DNA from: an uncultured Prevotellaceae bacterium
GTDB lineage: Bacteria > Bacteroidota > Bacteroidia > Bacteroidales > Bacteroidaceae
Assembly (NCBI GenBank): GCA_946410305.1
Contig: CAMJZV010000002.1
Location: 158,004-222,003 of the forward strand
Direction of reading: 5' to 3'
DNA: 64,000 nucleotides
Shown piece by piece: positions 52,129-59,500 of the stretch (positions are counted from its first letter, which is position 1; every line of letters starts with the position of its first letter). The position numbers and the translations under genes were made by a program. Below the pieces are notes generated by a model. The model saw nothing but the letters and a program-made list of their open reading frames with translations. It made no database searches and was not told the DNA's origin.

Positions 52129-53135
52129 CTCCTTATCGTGAAGATATTTGTCGTGCGTTGGAGCACCTCGACCTCTCGTCGTTCTCTGGTTGCAGCCTGT
52201 TGGTGACGGGGGCTACCGGACTGATTGGTGGTTGTCTGACAGACTTGCTGATGGCGCAAGGTCATTGCGAGGTCTATGCCTTGGGCCGTAATGAGGAACG
52301 TGCCCGTCGCCGCTTTTCCTGTTATTGGGATGACGAACGCTTCCACTTCGTGAAGGGCGACGTCACCGAGCCGTTGTCCGGTGAGCAGCACTATGACTAC
52401 ATCATCCATGCTGCCAGCAATGCCAGCCCGAACTTCTTCCAGCAGCAGCCCGTAGAGGTTATTATGGCCAATGTCTCTGGGGTTCGGAATCTGATGGAGT
52501 ACGGTCTTCATCACGACATGAAGCGCCTGCTGTACGTCTCTACCGGCGAAATCTATGGTGAGGGAACGGGCGGCGTCTTCACCGAGACCGACAGCGGCTA
52601 TGTGGATTGTGCCACGCCCCGTGCCTGCTACCCCTCGTCGAAGCGTGCTGCCGAAACACTCTGTGTGGCTTATGCTGCAGAATATGGTGCCAATGTCGTC
52701 ATCGGGCGTCCTTGCCATACTTACGGTCCCTATTTCACGGAGAGCGACAACCGTGTCTATGCGCAGTTCATCCGCAACCTGCTGGCAGGCGAGGATATCG
52801 TGATGAAGAGTGCAGGCACGCAGTATCGCAGTTGGCTTTACGTGGTCGATTGTGCCGCAGCCCTGCTGACGATACTCCTGAAAGGTGCTTGCGGTCAAGC
52901 TTATAACGTTGCCGATGAGGCTTCAAACATTACCATTCGCCAGTTGGCGGAACTCTTGGCTGCCGCCGAACATCGCCAGGTGGTAATGGATCTGACGGCA
53001 ACTCCCGTGGCAACAGCTCCTATTACGCGCGCCGTCTTTTCAACAGAAAAGCTGGAGGCGTTGGGATGGAAACCGCTGACGGCTATTGCCGACGGACTGG
53101 CGCACACGCTGGAGACCCAGCGCTGCTTACACTAA
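52116..53135 (+). CDS. Extended SDR NAD-dependent epimerase/dehydratase
   Basis: 339 residues. Rossmann motif VTGATGLIGG (31-40), the catalytic YPSSKRAAE (Tyr and Lys four apart), and STGEIYGEG are those of nucleotide-sugar epimerases and dehydratases (UDP-glucuronate decarboxylase-like). GRPCHTYGPYF and YRSWLYVVDCAAALL complete the family pattern. It begins 13 nt inside the cytidylyltransferase gene, so the two are translationally coupled and it probably acts on the same CDP-linked or related substrate, in place of the TarJ reductase. It ends 9 nt into the convergent licD gene. Confidence 0.9.
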   Translation: MAEVTPYREDICRALEHLDLSSFSGCSLLVTGATGLIGGCLTDLLMAQGHCEVYALGRNEERARRRFSCYWDDERFHFVKGDVTEPLSGEQHYDYIIHAASNASPNFFQQQPVEVIMANVSGVRNLMEYGLHHDMKRLLYVSTGEIYGEGTGGVFTETDSGYVDCATPRACYPSSKRAAETLCVAYAAEYGANVVIGRPCHTYGPYFTESDNRVYAQFIRNLLAGEDIVMKSAGTQYRSWLYVVDCAAALLTILLKGACGQAYNVADEASNITIRQLAELLAAAEHRQVVMDLTATPVATAPITRAVFSTEKLEALGWKPLTAIADGLAHTLETQRCLH

Positions 53136-53933
53136 TTCAGGAATGATGACCACCGAGTGGAAGTGTCGCTTTTCTACGGGAGGCACTTCCATGTAGTTGC
53201 CGTAGATATTGCGCAGGTACTGGTCGGGATCATGGGGAGCGGGGAACGAGGCGTCCTCGAACTTCACCTCAGAAAGTGGCAACACCGTCGTGCGGTCGTG
53301 GGTGATGCCGTATCCGTTCATCGTCGGGATGTTGGCATAGCGCGACGACTTGGTGACAAGTGCCAACAGTCGCCATGTGGCGAGGAAGAGCAGCAGTTTT
53401 CCACCAAACCAGAAGAACTCTGCAAAGGAACGTAGCGAGTAAGTGTGGGGGTGGTGCAGGATGGAGACGCTCTTGGTGATGCCCTTCGCCAGCCGCTTAA
53501 TCCACGACTTCGGAATGTCGGGATGTGCCTCGAAGGGGAAGATATCGACGAAGATGCCTTTTACGTAGTCATCGACGAAGTTGTCGCCTTTCTCGATATA
53601 CAGCGAGTTCAGGTCGCGGATTTTCACCATCTGCTCCTTGATGCTGGGATCGGTTTTAGGACTTTGCAGGAAGAGTCCCTCGGGCAGCTCCTGTGGGGCT
53701 ATCTGTTCAAAGCGCTTCATGTCCTGGTAATCCATGGCAATGTCGATGTCGTCGTCCCAGGGAATGAATCCCCCGTGGCGCATGGCTCCCAGTAGTGTGC
53801 CACCGTCCAGCCAGTATTTGATGTTGTGACGTCGGCAGATGGCGTCGATTTCCTTCAGGATGCCCAACTGCTTGAGTTGGCATGGACGCAGGTGCTGTTG
53901 TGAGAATGTGTAGAGGTGCTTCTTGTAGTTCAT
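53127..53933 (-). CDS. licD: LicD-family phosphotransferase
   Basis: 268 residues. LicD/fukutin-type nucleotidyltransferase fold: YWLDGGTLLGAMRHGGFIPWDDDIDIAM pattern (40-67; Gly44-Gly45, acidic DDDID 60-64), then IFVDIFPFEA. Family members move phosphocholine, or ribitol-phosphate in the fukutin/FKRP group, from CDP carriers to glycans. The neighbouring cytidylyltransferase and SDR suggest it uses their product. One hydrophobic segment (about 177-195) may attach it to the inner membrane. Transcribed toward those genes, 20 nt after nadD in the same direction. Confidence 0.9.
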   Translation of the reverse strand: MNYKKHLYTFSQQHLRPCQLKQLGILKEIDAICRRHNIKYWLDGGTLLGAMRHGGFIPWDDDIDIAMDYQDMKRFEQIAPQELPEGLFLQSPKTDPSIKEQMVKIRDLNSLYIEKGDNFVDDYVKGIFVDIFPFEAHPDIPKSWIKRLAKGITKSVSILHHPHTYSLRSFAEFFWFGGKLLLFLATWRLLALVTKSSRYANIPTMNGYGITHDRTTVLPLSEVKFEDASFPAPHDPDQYLRNIYGNYMEVPPVEKRHFHSVVIIPELV

Positions 53934-53953
53934 AGTCGTTTCCTTTGTCGGTG

Positions 53954-54493
53954 CTACTGATAGTAGTGTTGTACCATTGTAATGATGTTGGCGGGAACCA
54001 GCTTGCTGATGTCTTCTCCCTTTTTGACACGTCGCCGTATCTCTGTGCTGCTGACGTCGAGCAGGGGCACGTCGATAGTGCCGGGGTGCTCGTCACGCGG
54101 ATAGACGATGACATCGTGGTGCCACAGGATGTCCTGCCAGCGGCGCCAGCGCTCGAAGTGTGCCCAGTTGTCGCCACCGATGAGCAAGACGAAGGTGCAG
54201 TCGGGATAGTCCTCTTTCAGCTTTTGTAACGTGTTCCAAGTGTATGAGGGCTTGGGCAGATGCAATTCGTAGTCGCTGGCTTTGACACCCTCGATGCCTT
54301 TCAGTGCCTCGCAAGCCATTGCATAGCGCTGTTCATCGGCCAGCAAGTCGGACTCTTGTTTCAGTGGATTCTGTGGTGACACCATGAGCCATACCTCGTC
54401 CAGTCCGCAACGCTCCCTGACAGCTTGCGCCAAGGCGATGTGTCCGTTGTGGACAGGGTTGTACGAACCGCCGAAGAGTCCTATTCTCCTCAT
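53954..54493 (-). CDS. nadD: Nicotinate-nucleotide adenylyltransferase
   Basis: 179 residues. NAD synthesis enzyme that adenylylates nicotinate mononucleotide. The nucleotidyltransferase motif GGSYNPVHNGHI (8-19) and VSSTEIRRR (147-155, the ISSTxIR motif) are intact, as is GGDNWAHFERW. It is slightly short for the family (about 190-215). It lies 8 nt after gmk on the same strand. Confidence 0.95.
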   Translation of the reverse strand: MRRIGLFGGSYNPVHNGHIALAQAVRERCGLDEVWLMVSPQNPLKQESDLLADEQRYAMACEALKGIEGVKASDYELHLPKPSYTWNTLQKLKEDYPDCTFVLLIGGDNWAHFERWRRWQDILWHHDVIVYPRDEHPGTIDVPLLDVSSTEIRRRVKKGEDISKLVPANIITMVQHYYQ

Positions 54494-54501
54494 ACTTAAG
54501 G

Positions 54502-55080
54502 CTATTCTTTCTGGTTGAGGAAGTCCATGACGACGCTGAGCGTCTCCTGCTTGGCTGCCTGTAAATCGTCGTTGACGATGACATGGTCGAACTGGGAGGC
54601 GAAGGTCATCTCGTATTCCGCTTTGGCGAGACGCTCCTCGATAGCTTCTGCAGAGTCGGTGCCACGACCCTCCAAGCGCTTTCTGAGTTCGGCAACGGAA
54701 GGCGGTTGGATGAAGAGGCTCAAAGCTTCGTCGCCATAGTGCTTCTTGATGTTCACACCACCTTTCACATCGACGTCGAAGACAACGTTCTGGCCTTGTT
54801 CGCGCTGGCGTTCTACCTGTTGCTTCAGGGTACCGTAGAAGCGGTCGTGATACACCTCTTCGTACTCCAAGAACTCGTTCTTCGCGATTCTGTCACGAAA
54901 CTCCTCCGGCGAGATGAAGAAGTACTCCACACCGTTCTGCTCCGTGCCTCGTGGCGCTCTGCTGGTGCAGCTGATGGAGAAATAGAGCCTTAGCTCCGGG
55001 TGTTCCTTCATCAGCCACTGCACAATAGTGCTCTTTCCACTACCGCTGGGAGCACTTACAATCAGCATTTTTCCTTTCAT
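54502..55080 (-). CDS. gmk: Guanylate kinase
   Basis: 192 residues. P-loop SAPSGSGKST (9-18); GMP-binding SCTSRAPRGTEQNGVEYFF and EYEEVYHDRFYGT; VFDVDVKGGVNIKK (the DVD/DIQG motif). It converts GMP to GDP with ATP. Its ATG shares one base with the yicC stop codon (TAATG), so the two are translationally coupled, as in many bacteria. Confidence 0.96.
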   Translation of the reverse strand: MKGKMLIVSAPSGSGKSTIVQWLMKEHPELRLYFSISCTSRAPRGTEQNGVEYFFISPEEFRDRIAKNEFLEYEEVYHDRFYGTLKQQVERQREQGQNVVFDVDVKGGVNIKKHYGDEALSLFIQPPSVAELRKRLEGRGTDSAEAIEERLAKAEYEMTFASQFDHVIVNDDLQAAKQETLSVVMDFLNQKE

Positions 55081-55952
55081 TAGAGTGCGTTCAATACCTG
55101 TTCCTTGATCTGTTCCAGCTCATCCTTCATCTTCACCACGATATTCTGCATCTCGGCCTGGTTAGACTTTGAACCAGTGGTGTTGATTTCGCGACCCATC
55201 TCCTGGGCGATGAAACCCAGTTTCTTTCCCTGTCCGGCGGCATCAGCCATCGTCTCACGGAAGTACTTCAGGTGGTTGGTCAGACGCTGCTTCTCCTCGC
55301 TAATGTCCAGCTTCTCTATATAGTATATCAGCTCCTGTTCCAAGCGGTTCTTATCGTACTCAGCGCCAGGAATCTGCTTCAGGCCATCGATGATACGCTG
55401 ACGGATCTTCTCTACACGCGACTTCTCATAAGGCTCTATCGATGCCAGCAGCTGCTCAATGTTGTCAATCTTCTCTGCAAACTTCTTCTCCAGCGCGGCA
55501 CCCTCCTGCGTACGGAAGTCCACCAGATGCTGCACAGCCTCCTGCACAGCACCCTTCACGGCCTGCCACTCCTCGTCGCTCAACAACTCAACCTCTGTCT
55601 TTGTCATCACATCGGGCATGCGCACCAGCAGCGACATCCAGTCGGTGTCTGACAGTTGGTGCTCCTGAGCAAAGCCTGCCAGCTGCTGATAGTAGTTCTC
55701 CATCAGCACCTTGTTGACCTGTGCAGCATCTACAGCAGCATCCTTCTCTATCCAGATGTTAAACTCCACCTTACCCCTGATGACACGCTCAGCTATCAGC
55801 TGACGAATCTCCATCTCCTTCTCTCTGTAGAGTGGAGCAATACGTGTCGACAGGTCAAGCTGCTTAGAGTTGAGCGACTTGATTTCCACATTGATTTTCT
55901 TTCCCTCAAAGGCCACGACAGTCTTGCCATAGCCAGTCATTGATTGTATCAT
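55080..55952 (-). CDS. yicC: YicC-family endoribonuclease
   Basis: 290 residues, full YicC/YloC family: IQSMTGYGK (2-10), EIKSLNSKQLDLSTR (23-37), and the C-terminal DUF1732 part with NHLKYFRE, GKKLGFIAQEMGREINTTGSK and KMKDELEQIKEQVLN. E. coli YicC is a Mn2+-dependent RNase that cuts small RNAs. First of the yicC-gmk-nadD-licD transcription unit with a consensus promoter. Confidence 0.95.
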   Translation of the reverse strand: MIQSMTGYGKTVVAFEGKKINVEIKSLNSKQLDLSTRIAPLYREKEMEIRQLIAERVIRGKVEFNIWIEKDAAVDAAQVNKVLMENYYQQLAGFAQEHQLSDTDWMSLLVRMPDVMTKTEVELLSDEEWQAVKGAVQEAVQHLVDFRTQEGAALEKKFAEKIDNIEQLLASIEPYEKSRVEKIRQRIIDGLKQIPGAEYDKNRLEQELIYYIEKLDISEEKQRLTNHLKYFRETMADAAGQGKKLGFIAQEMGREINTTGSKSNQAEMQNIVVKMKDELEQIKEQVLNAL

Positions 55953-55978
55953 AATCTTAGATTTCTATAATATGTTTG

Positions 55979-56010
55979 CAAAGGTACACAATAATTCGGA
56001 CACGACCAAA
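55979..56010 (-). promoter_or_regulatory. Promoter of yicC-gmk-nadD
   Basis: TTTG (complement of 56007-56010), 20 nt, TAccTTTG (complement of 55979-55986), 26 nt before the ATG. Confidence 0.85.
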
Positions 56011-56064
56011 TGTATCTCAGAATTTGCATTATTTTTTGAGATCCCCACAGACCAAGCCTGCGGT

Positions 56065-56931
56065 CTATCTGCCATAACACAACAATTCGCTCATACGAAT
56101 ACAAGCGTCCTCGCTGGTATGTTCCTTACGCGACAACCAGTGTAGGCATTTGTCGATACGATTGAAGGAATGGATGATGATGCGACTCGCAATACTATCA
56201 TCGGCGCCACAATAATACCATATGACACCAACCAAATCTATTTGCCGACGTTCGTAAAACTGAAGGAACATCGTAGCACAATCGAACTTCGACTCATCAT
56301 TTGGTGCACCAGGATAATTGACGTTGATAGCGCATTCCTTCTCAAACAGCATATTTGCCGAATCAGAAGGACTGGCATACATCTCCAGCTTTAGTTTCAA
56401 CTCGTATGTCTGTCTGCTACTCATACCATAAAGGTCGACATCACAATAGGAGAAAAACGAGGGAGTCTTCACCTCCCAATCAGTATGATTGCACAACAGG
56501 CCATCCTTCTCAGGATAGTTCTTTCGGGCATAATCCAGCCATCTGAGCCACCGTTTGCATTGAGGGACAAAGGTGTTAGAATTAAGGACAAGCTCCATTT
56601 CATCAATATCGCCAAGCTCCAGCCACACCTTTGCAACATATTTCTGTGCTTGGTCCTCCACACGCATCACCAAATCCAGCAGATATGGCTGACCAGTGAC
56701 CTTGAAGCAGGTGAAGGTAACAGCTGATAACGACTGCAGCGAATGGGGCACTCTAAACGACTCCTCTACCTTATCCTTGCCTTCCACCATCAGCTCTTGA
56801 CGGGTTCTGCGCAACAACTGATGCTGTGCCTTAGCCAGCATCATATCCAGAGGCATCACTTCAAAGCGTGGCATTCTTTCTTCCCTGAAGAATTCTTCAC
56901 GCGTCAGCAGTTCCATATCATTAATCTTCAT
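56065..56931 (-). CDS. Protein of unknown function
   Basis: 288 residues from ATG at 56931 (a GTG three codons up is the alternative). No signal peptide or membrane segment, so probably cytoplasmic. Residues 1-60 are helical and charged (LLTREEFFREERMPRFEV, MLAKAQHQLLRRTRQELM). The rest mixes beta and helix, with several Trp and Cys residues and no known motif; it may be a structural or regulatory protein. It has its own good promoter and no close neighbours on its strand. Confidence 0.75.
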   Translation of the reverse strand: MKINDMELLTREEFFREERMPRFEVMPLDMMLAKAQHQLLRRTRQELMVEGKDKVEESFRVPHSLQSLSAVTFTCFKVTGQPYLLDLVMRVEDQAQKYVAKVWLELGDIDEMELVLNSNTFVPQCKRWLRWLDYARKNYPEKDGLLCNHTDWEVKTPSFFSYCDVDLYGMSSRQTYELKLKLEMYASPSDSANMLFEKECAINVNYPGAPNDESKFDCATMFLQFYERRQIDLVGVIWYYCGADDSIASRIIIHSFNRIDKCLHWLSRKEHTSEDACIRMSELLCYGR

Positions 56932-56958
56932 AGGCCACACATCTATTCATTCATGTTG

Positions 56959-56990
56959 CAAAGATACAACGCTTCGCGAATAACACCAAA
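56959..56990 (-). promoter_or_regulatory. Promoter of the 288-residue unknown
   Basis: TTTG (complement of 56987-56990), 20 nt, TAtcTTTG (complement of 56959-56966), 27 nt before the ATG at 56931. Confidence 0.8.
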
Positions 56991-57049
56991 CAAAACAACA
57001 GCTTTTTCGAATGACATAGAAGTTTTTTGTTTGAAAACAAGTTTCACTG

Positions 57050-57099
57050 TCACGCCTAACGCATTGCCTATATGTGTGTTAGGTGTGAACCCTTTTTTT
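57050..57099 (+). other. Terminator-like hairpin on the plus strand between two minus-strand genes
   Basis: 14-bp stem with two G-T pairs (57050-57063 with 57075-57088), 11-nt loop, then ACCC and seven T (57093-57099). It reads as a plus-strand terminator, yet both flanking genes are on the minus strand. Its 3' end TGTGAACCC-TTTTTTT is shared with the terminator at 58639-58699. Confidence 0.75.
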
Positions 57100-57117
57100 G
57101 TATGGAGAAAAAGTAAA

Positions 57118-57453
57118 TTACAACGTCTTGGTCCATTCTGCTATTTCATCGGACAGCAGACTGGTAAGCTTCATATAGTAGGCTGTAAGTTCTTCTTTTG
57201 ATTTTCTGTTTAGCCCAGCCATGTTGTGTTGCAAGGTCAGCAGGATGCGGAACATTTTCCGAGTAAACTGGTTGTCGTCAAAATAACAGATAAGGGCAAT
57301 GATATGCTTGTAGGGACAGATTCGATGCCCACATTCCCAGGCGTTGTATGTCGCCTGGGATATGTCTAAGGCAAAGGCAATCTGTTCCTGTGTTACATTT
57401 TTGTTCTGACGTGCTTGCAGGAGGGCAGAAGAGAACTCATAGAGGATATTCAT
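57118..57453 (-). CDS. XRE-family helix-turn-helix protein
   Basis: 111 residues. Residues 8-60 form a Cro/C1-type HTH: LQARQNKNVTQEQIAFALDISQATYNAWECGHR, with the usual Q-x-x-IA and S-x-x-TY/W pattern. The C-terminal 50 residues are helical and may dimerise. Its ATG overlaps the stop of the PH-domain gene by 4 nt (ATGA), so they are coupled, suggesting a two-gene regulatory unit. Targets unknown; the palindromes at 58081-58140, upstream of the pair, are candidate operators. Confidence 0.85.
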   Translation of the reverse strand: MNILYEFSSALLQARQNKNVTQEQIAFALDISQATYNAWECGHRICPYKHIIALICYFDDNQFTRKMFRILLTLQHNMAGLNRKSKEELTAYYMKLTSLLSDEIAEWTKTL

Positions 57454-57959
57454 TTCGTACCTCCTTTCATGTAATAGGGCATAAACTCCTCTGGTTCATT
57501 TACACTAATGGCAATAGGCATACCTTTTGTGCGATAAATCACAAACGCCTTCTTGTCATCGGTCACATACGAACGGAACACACCAACGCCCTTGGTGCGA
57601 AACAAACCGATATACCCAAACACACCACCCATTCCCAGCAGACGTATCGTTTTGGTGGCGCCAAACAACTCGTCAACTCGTTCAATGCGGTCGATGTCTT
57701 CATACGATATCCGTTTTGTTCGAAGCAATGTACGTATACCGATTCCCTCATCTTCTGCGATGATATACATCGGAAAGACGAGGAAGCAGGAGAAGGACAC
57801 GACAAGCAGAAATGCCGTCACGATGATTGCCTCAGTAACGTTAACACCTTTAGACACCGTATAAATCGACAGCAGAATGGAGAAAATCATAATTAGGAAG
57901 AAAATGACGGTAATCCATTTCACTCCTTTGCTTTGTGAGCATTCGTAAATTGTTTTCAT
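57450..57959 (-). CDS. Membrane protein with bacterial PH-like domain
   Basis: 169 residues from ATG at 57959; the upstream codons pass through the promoter and palindromes. Two membrane helices (about 14-33 and 42-63) form a hairpin, then a bacterial PH-type domain (about 64-160) with MYIIAEDEGIGIRTLLRTKRISYEDIDRIERVD and FRSYVTDDKKAFVIYRTKGMPIAISVNEPEEF. Such proteins sit in the inner membrane with the PH-like domain inside; function generally unknown. Coupled to the XRE regulator. Confidence 0.82.
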   Translation of the reverse strand: MKTIYECSQSKGVKWITVIFFLIMIFSILLSIYTVSKGVNVTEAIIVTAFLLVVSFSCFLVFPMYIIAEDEGIGIRTLLRTKRISYEDIDRIERVDELFGATKTIRLLGMGGVFGYIGLFRTKGVGVFRSYVTDDKKAFVIYRTKGMPIAISVNEPEEFMPYYMKGGTK

Positions 57960-57983
57960 ACTAATATTTTCTAATTGACGTCG

Positions 57984-57991
57984 CAAAGGTA
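57984..57991 (-). promoter_or_regulatory. -7 box of the PH-domain/XRE pair
   Basis: TAccTTTGC on the minus strand, 24 nt before the ATG at 57959; no TTTG at -33. Confidence 0.55.
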
Positions 57992-58080
57992 CAACTATTA
58001 TTTGATTCTTCTTATCAGTTTTGCTGATAAAAGGTGACATTTTACGCATTCTGACCCCCCCGGGCAGTTCTTCTTCTATC

Positions 58081-58140
58081 GTCCGACGGCCGTCGGACAT
58101 ATGTACAACAGCCGTCGAACAATTGTCCGACGGCCGTCGA
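58081..58140. repeat. Cluster of GC-rich palindromes between divergent genes
   Basis: An 18-bp perfect palindrome (GTCCGACGGCCGTCGGAC, 58081-58098), then an ACATATGT step, a 24-bp imperfect palindrome at 58111-58134 centred on AATT (GCCGTCG and CGACGGC arms), and a third GACGGCCGTC at 58129-58138. It lies about 90 nt upstream of the PH-domain start and about 30 nt upstream of the thioesterase promoter, so it could bind a regulator of both. Confidence 0.75.
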
Positions 58141-58166
58141 ATGAAACAGGAATGTTTGTCTTTTCC

Positions 58167-58197
58167 TTGCATATCTCGGTAAAAGTAGCTACCTTTG
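58167..58197 (+). promoter_or_regulatory. Promoter of the thioesterase gene
   Basis: TTG (58167-58169), 20 nt, TAccTTTG (58190-58197). The TTG at 58195 in frame lies within the box, so translation starts at 58210 or 58231. Confidence 0.7.
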
Positions 58198-58230
58198 CAG
58201 TACTCAGACATGAACTACGAGATCAATACA

Positions 58231-58632
58231 ATGAACATACAAGAATTACTCAATCGTACAGACCGCTTTGCAGCAAATGCAGGGTGTAAGATAACAGAAG
58301 TGGACGCAGCACATGCTGTGGCTGAAATGCGCGTAACAACAAGTCATCTGAATGGTGCGAATGTGTGTCAGGGAGGAGCCTTGTTTACCTTGGCAGACCT
58401 GGCTATCGCTGCCCTGATGAATGTGCAAGGACAGCTCACCGTAGGCATCAACAACAGCATCATGTTTGTAGCAAGTGCCAAGGAGGGTGACCTGCTTCGT
58501 GCTGAAGCCGTCAGCGTCTGTGACCATCACAAGATTCCCGCCGTGGAAGTACGCGTCACCAACCAGGATGGTCGCCTCATCTGTCATGTTACGGGCATGG
58601 GCTACCGCAAATCCGTTTCCTTGAGCGAATAA
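58231..58632 (+). CDS. PaaI-type hotdog-fold thioesterase
   Basis: 133 residues from ATG at 58231; ATG at 58210 would add seven residues but leave a leader of only about 8 nt. Hotdog thioesterase family (PaaI/YdiI-like) that hydrolyses acyl-CoA: LNGANVCQGGALFTLADLAIAALMN is the family's conserved HxGGxxxxLaD segment, here with Asn/Val-Cys-Gln in place of the His (substitution seen in other Bacteroidetes members), and GINNSIMFVASAKEGDLL follows. Monocistronic with promoter and terminator. Confidence 0.87.
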   Translation: MNIQELLNRTDRFAANAGCKITEVDAAHAVAEMRVTTSHLNGANVCQGGALFTLADLAIAALMNVQGQLTVGINNSIMFVASAKEGDLLRAEAVSVCDHHKIPAVEVRVTNQDGRLICHVTGMGYRKSVSLSE

Positions 58633-58638
58633 AAAACA

Positions 58639-58699
58639 GGGTTCACACTTACTGCGCAGTATATCAACAACTTGCGCGTGAATGTGAACCCTTTTTTTT
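58639..58699 (+). terminator. Terminator of the thioesterase gene
   Basis: Long hairpin: 9-bp base (GGGTTCACA, 58639-58647, with 58683-58691) and an inner GCGCA/TGCGC stem, then eight T (58692-58699). It shares TGTGAACCC plus T-run with the hairpin at 57050. Confidence 0.88.
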
Positions 58700-58729
58700 A
58701 GCAATTTTCTATATTACAAGGAGTAATAG

Positions 58730-59488
58730 CTATCTTCCCTCGTAAGCATCACGCGTCATGTAAATGGCGACGACGTCGCGCCAGAGGCGACGGACGGGCA
58801 TATAGACGAGACCTTCATAAGGCTGATTGGTGCCCCATGAATTCTTCAATATATAGTATGCATGATGTTCCTCATCGCGCGCCATACCCACAATCGTCAT
58901 AGCGTGGTCGCGACTCTCGTAGCAGACGGGATGGCGATGACGCAGGGCACTGTTGACATGTTTACGTAGGGTATCAAGAGGCACATTGAGCAGGCGGTTG
59001 TGCTCCCAGTTGTCAGGGATAGGCACCTCAATCTTCTTATAATAGGGTGAGTCGGGGAAGCTGGTCAACGAGACGTATTCGTCAGGTGCACAGACGGAGT
59101 GGGCAAACTCCAACGGCGTATAGGTAGCGCCCAACAGAAAGACGTTCTTAGGCGTGGGCAAATCGCTGGTAGCATCGTCGGGCATCACATCGAAACCCAC
59201 CACACCGTAGCGCTGCAACAGGTTGAGGGCCGTCTGACACATGGCGCGCTGGTTCTTACGCTTCAGCATGCGCCCCAAATACTGAGGGGAGAGGTTTACA
59301 GAGTCGCCACGCAATAGGTGTTCCGTCTCAATAGTTGCCAGCATGGCGTATGCCCAGCAGAGTTCCGTATCGCCCTGATCCTTCACAGGAGTCATGGGCA
59401 ACAACAGTTCGTTGGTAAACGTGTGCTGGGGCTGGTCGCTACAGCCAATGGCAAACATCACAAGCGACAGAATTAATAGCTTTCTCAT
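58730..59488 (-). CDS. C1-family (papain-like) cysteine peptidase lipoprotein
   Basis: 252 residues. Lipoprotein signal with Cys16 (MFAIG-C). Papain-fold active site: Gln38 (oxyanion, VKDQGD), Cys44 (ELCWAYA), His195 (DHAMTIVGM) and Asn216 (LKNSWGTN). Lipid anchoring places it in the envelope, probably at the outer membrane. There is no propeptide between the lipid anchor and the catalytic domain. It lies 12 nt after the esterase gene on the same strand, so they are cotranscribed. Confidence 0.92.
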   Translation of the reverse strand: MRKLLILSLVMFAIGCSDQPQHTFTNELLLPMTPVKDQGDTELCWAYAMLATIETEHLLRGDSVNLSPQYLGRMLKRKNQRAMCQTALNLLQRYGVVGFDVMPDDATSDLPTPKNVFLLGATYTPLEFAHSVCAPDEYVSLTSFPDSPYYKKIEVPIPDNWEHNRLLNVPLDTLRKHVNSALRHRHPVCYESRDHAMTIVGMARDEEHHAYYILKNSWGTNQPYEGLVYMPVRRLWRDVVAIYMTRDAYEGR

Positions 59489-59500
59489 ATTCTTCTCTCC

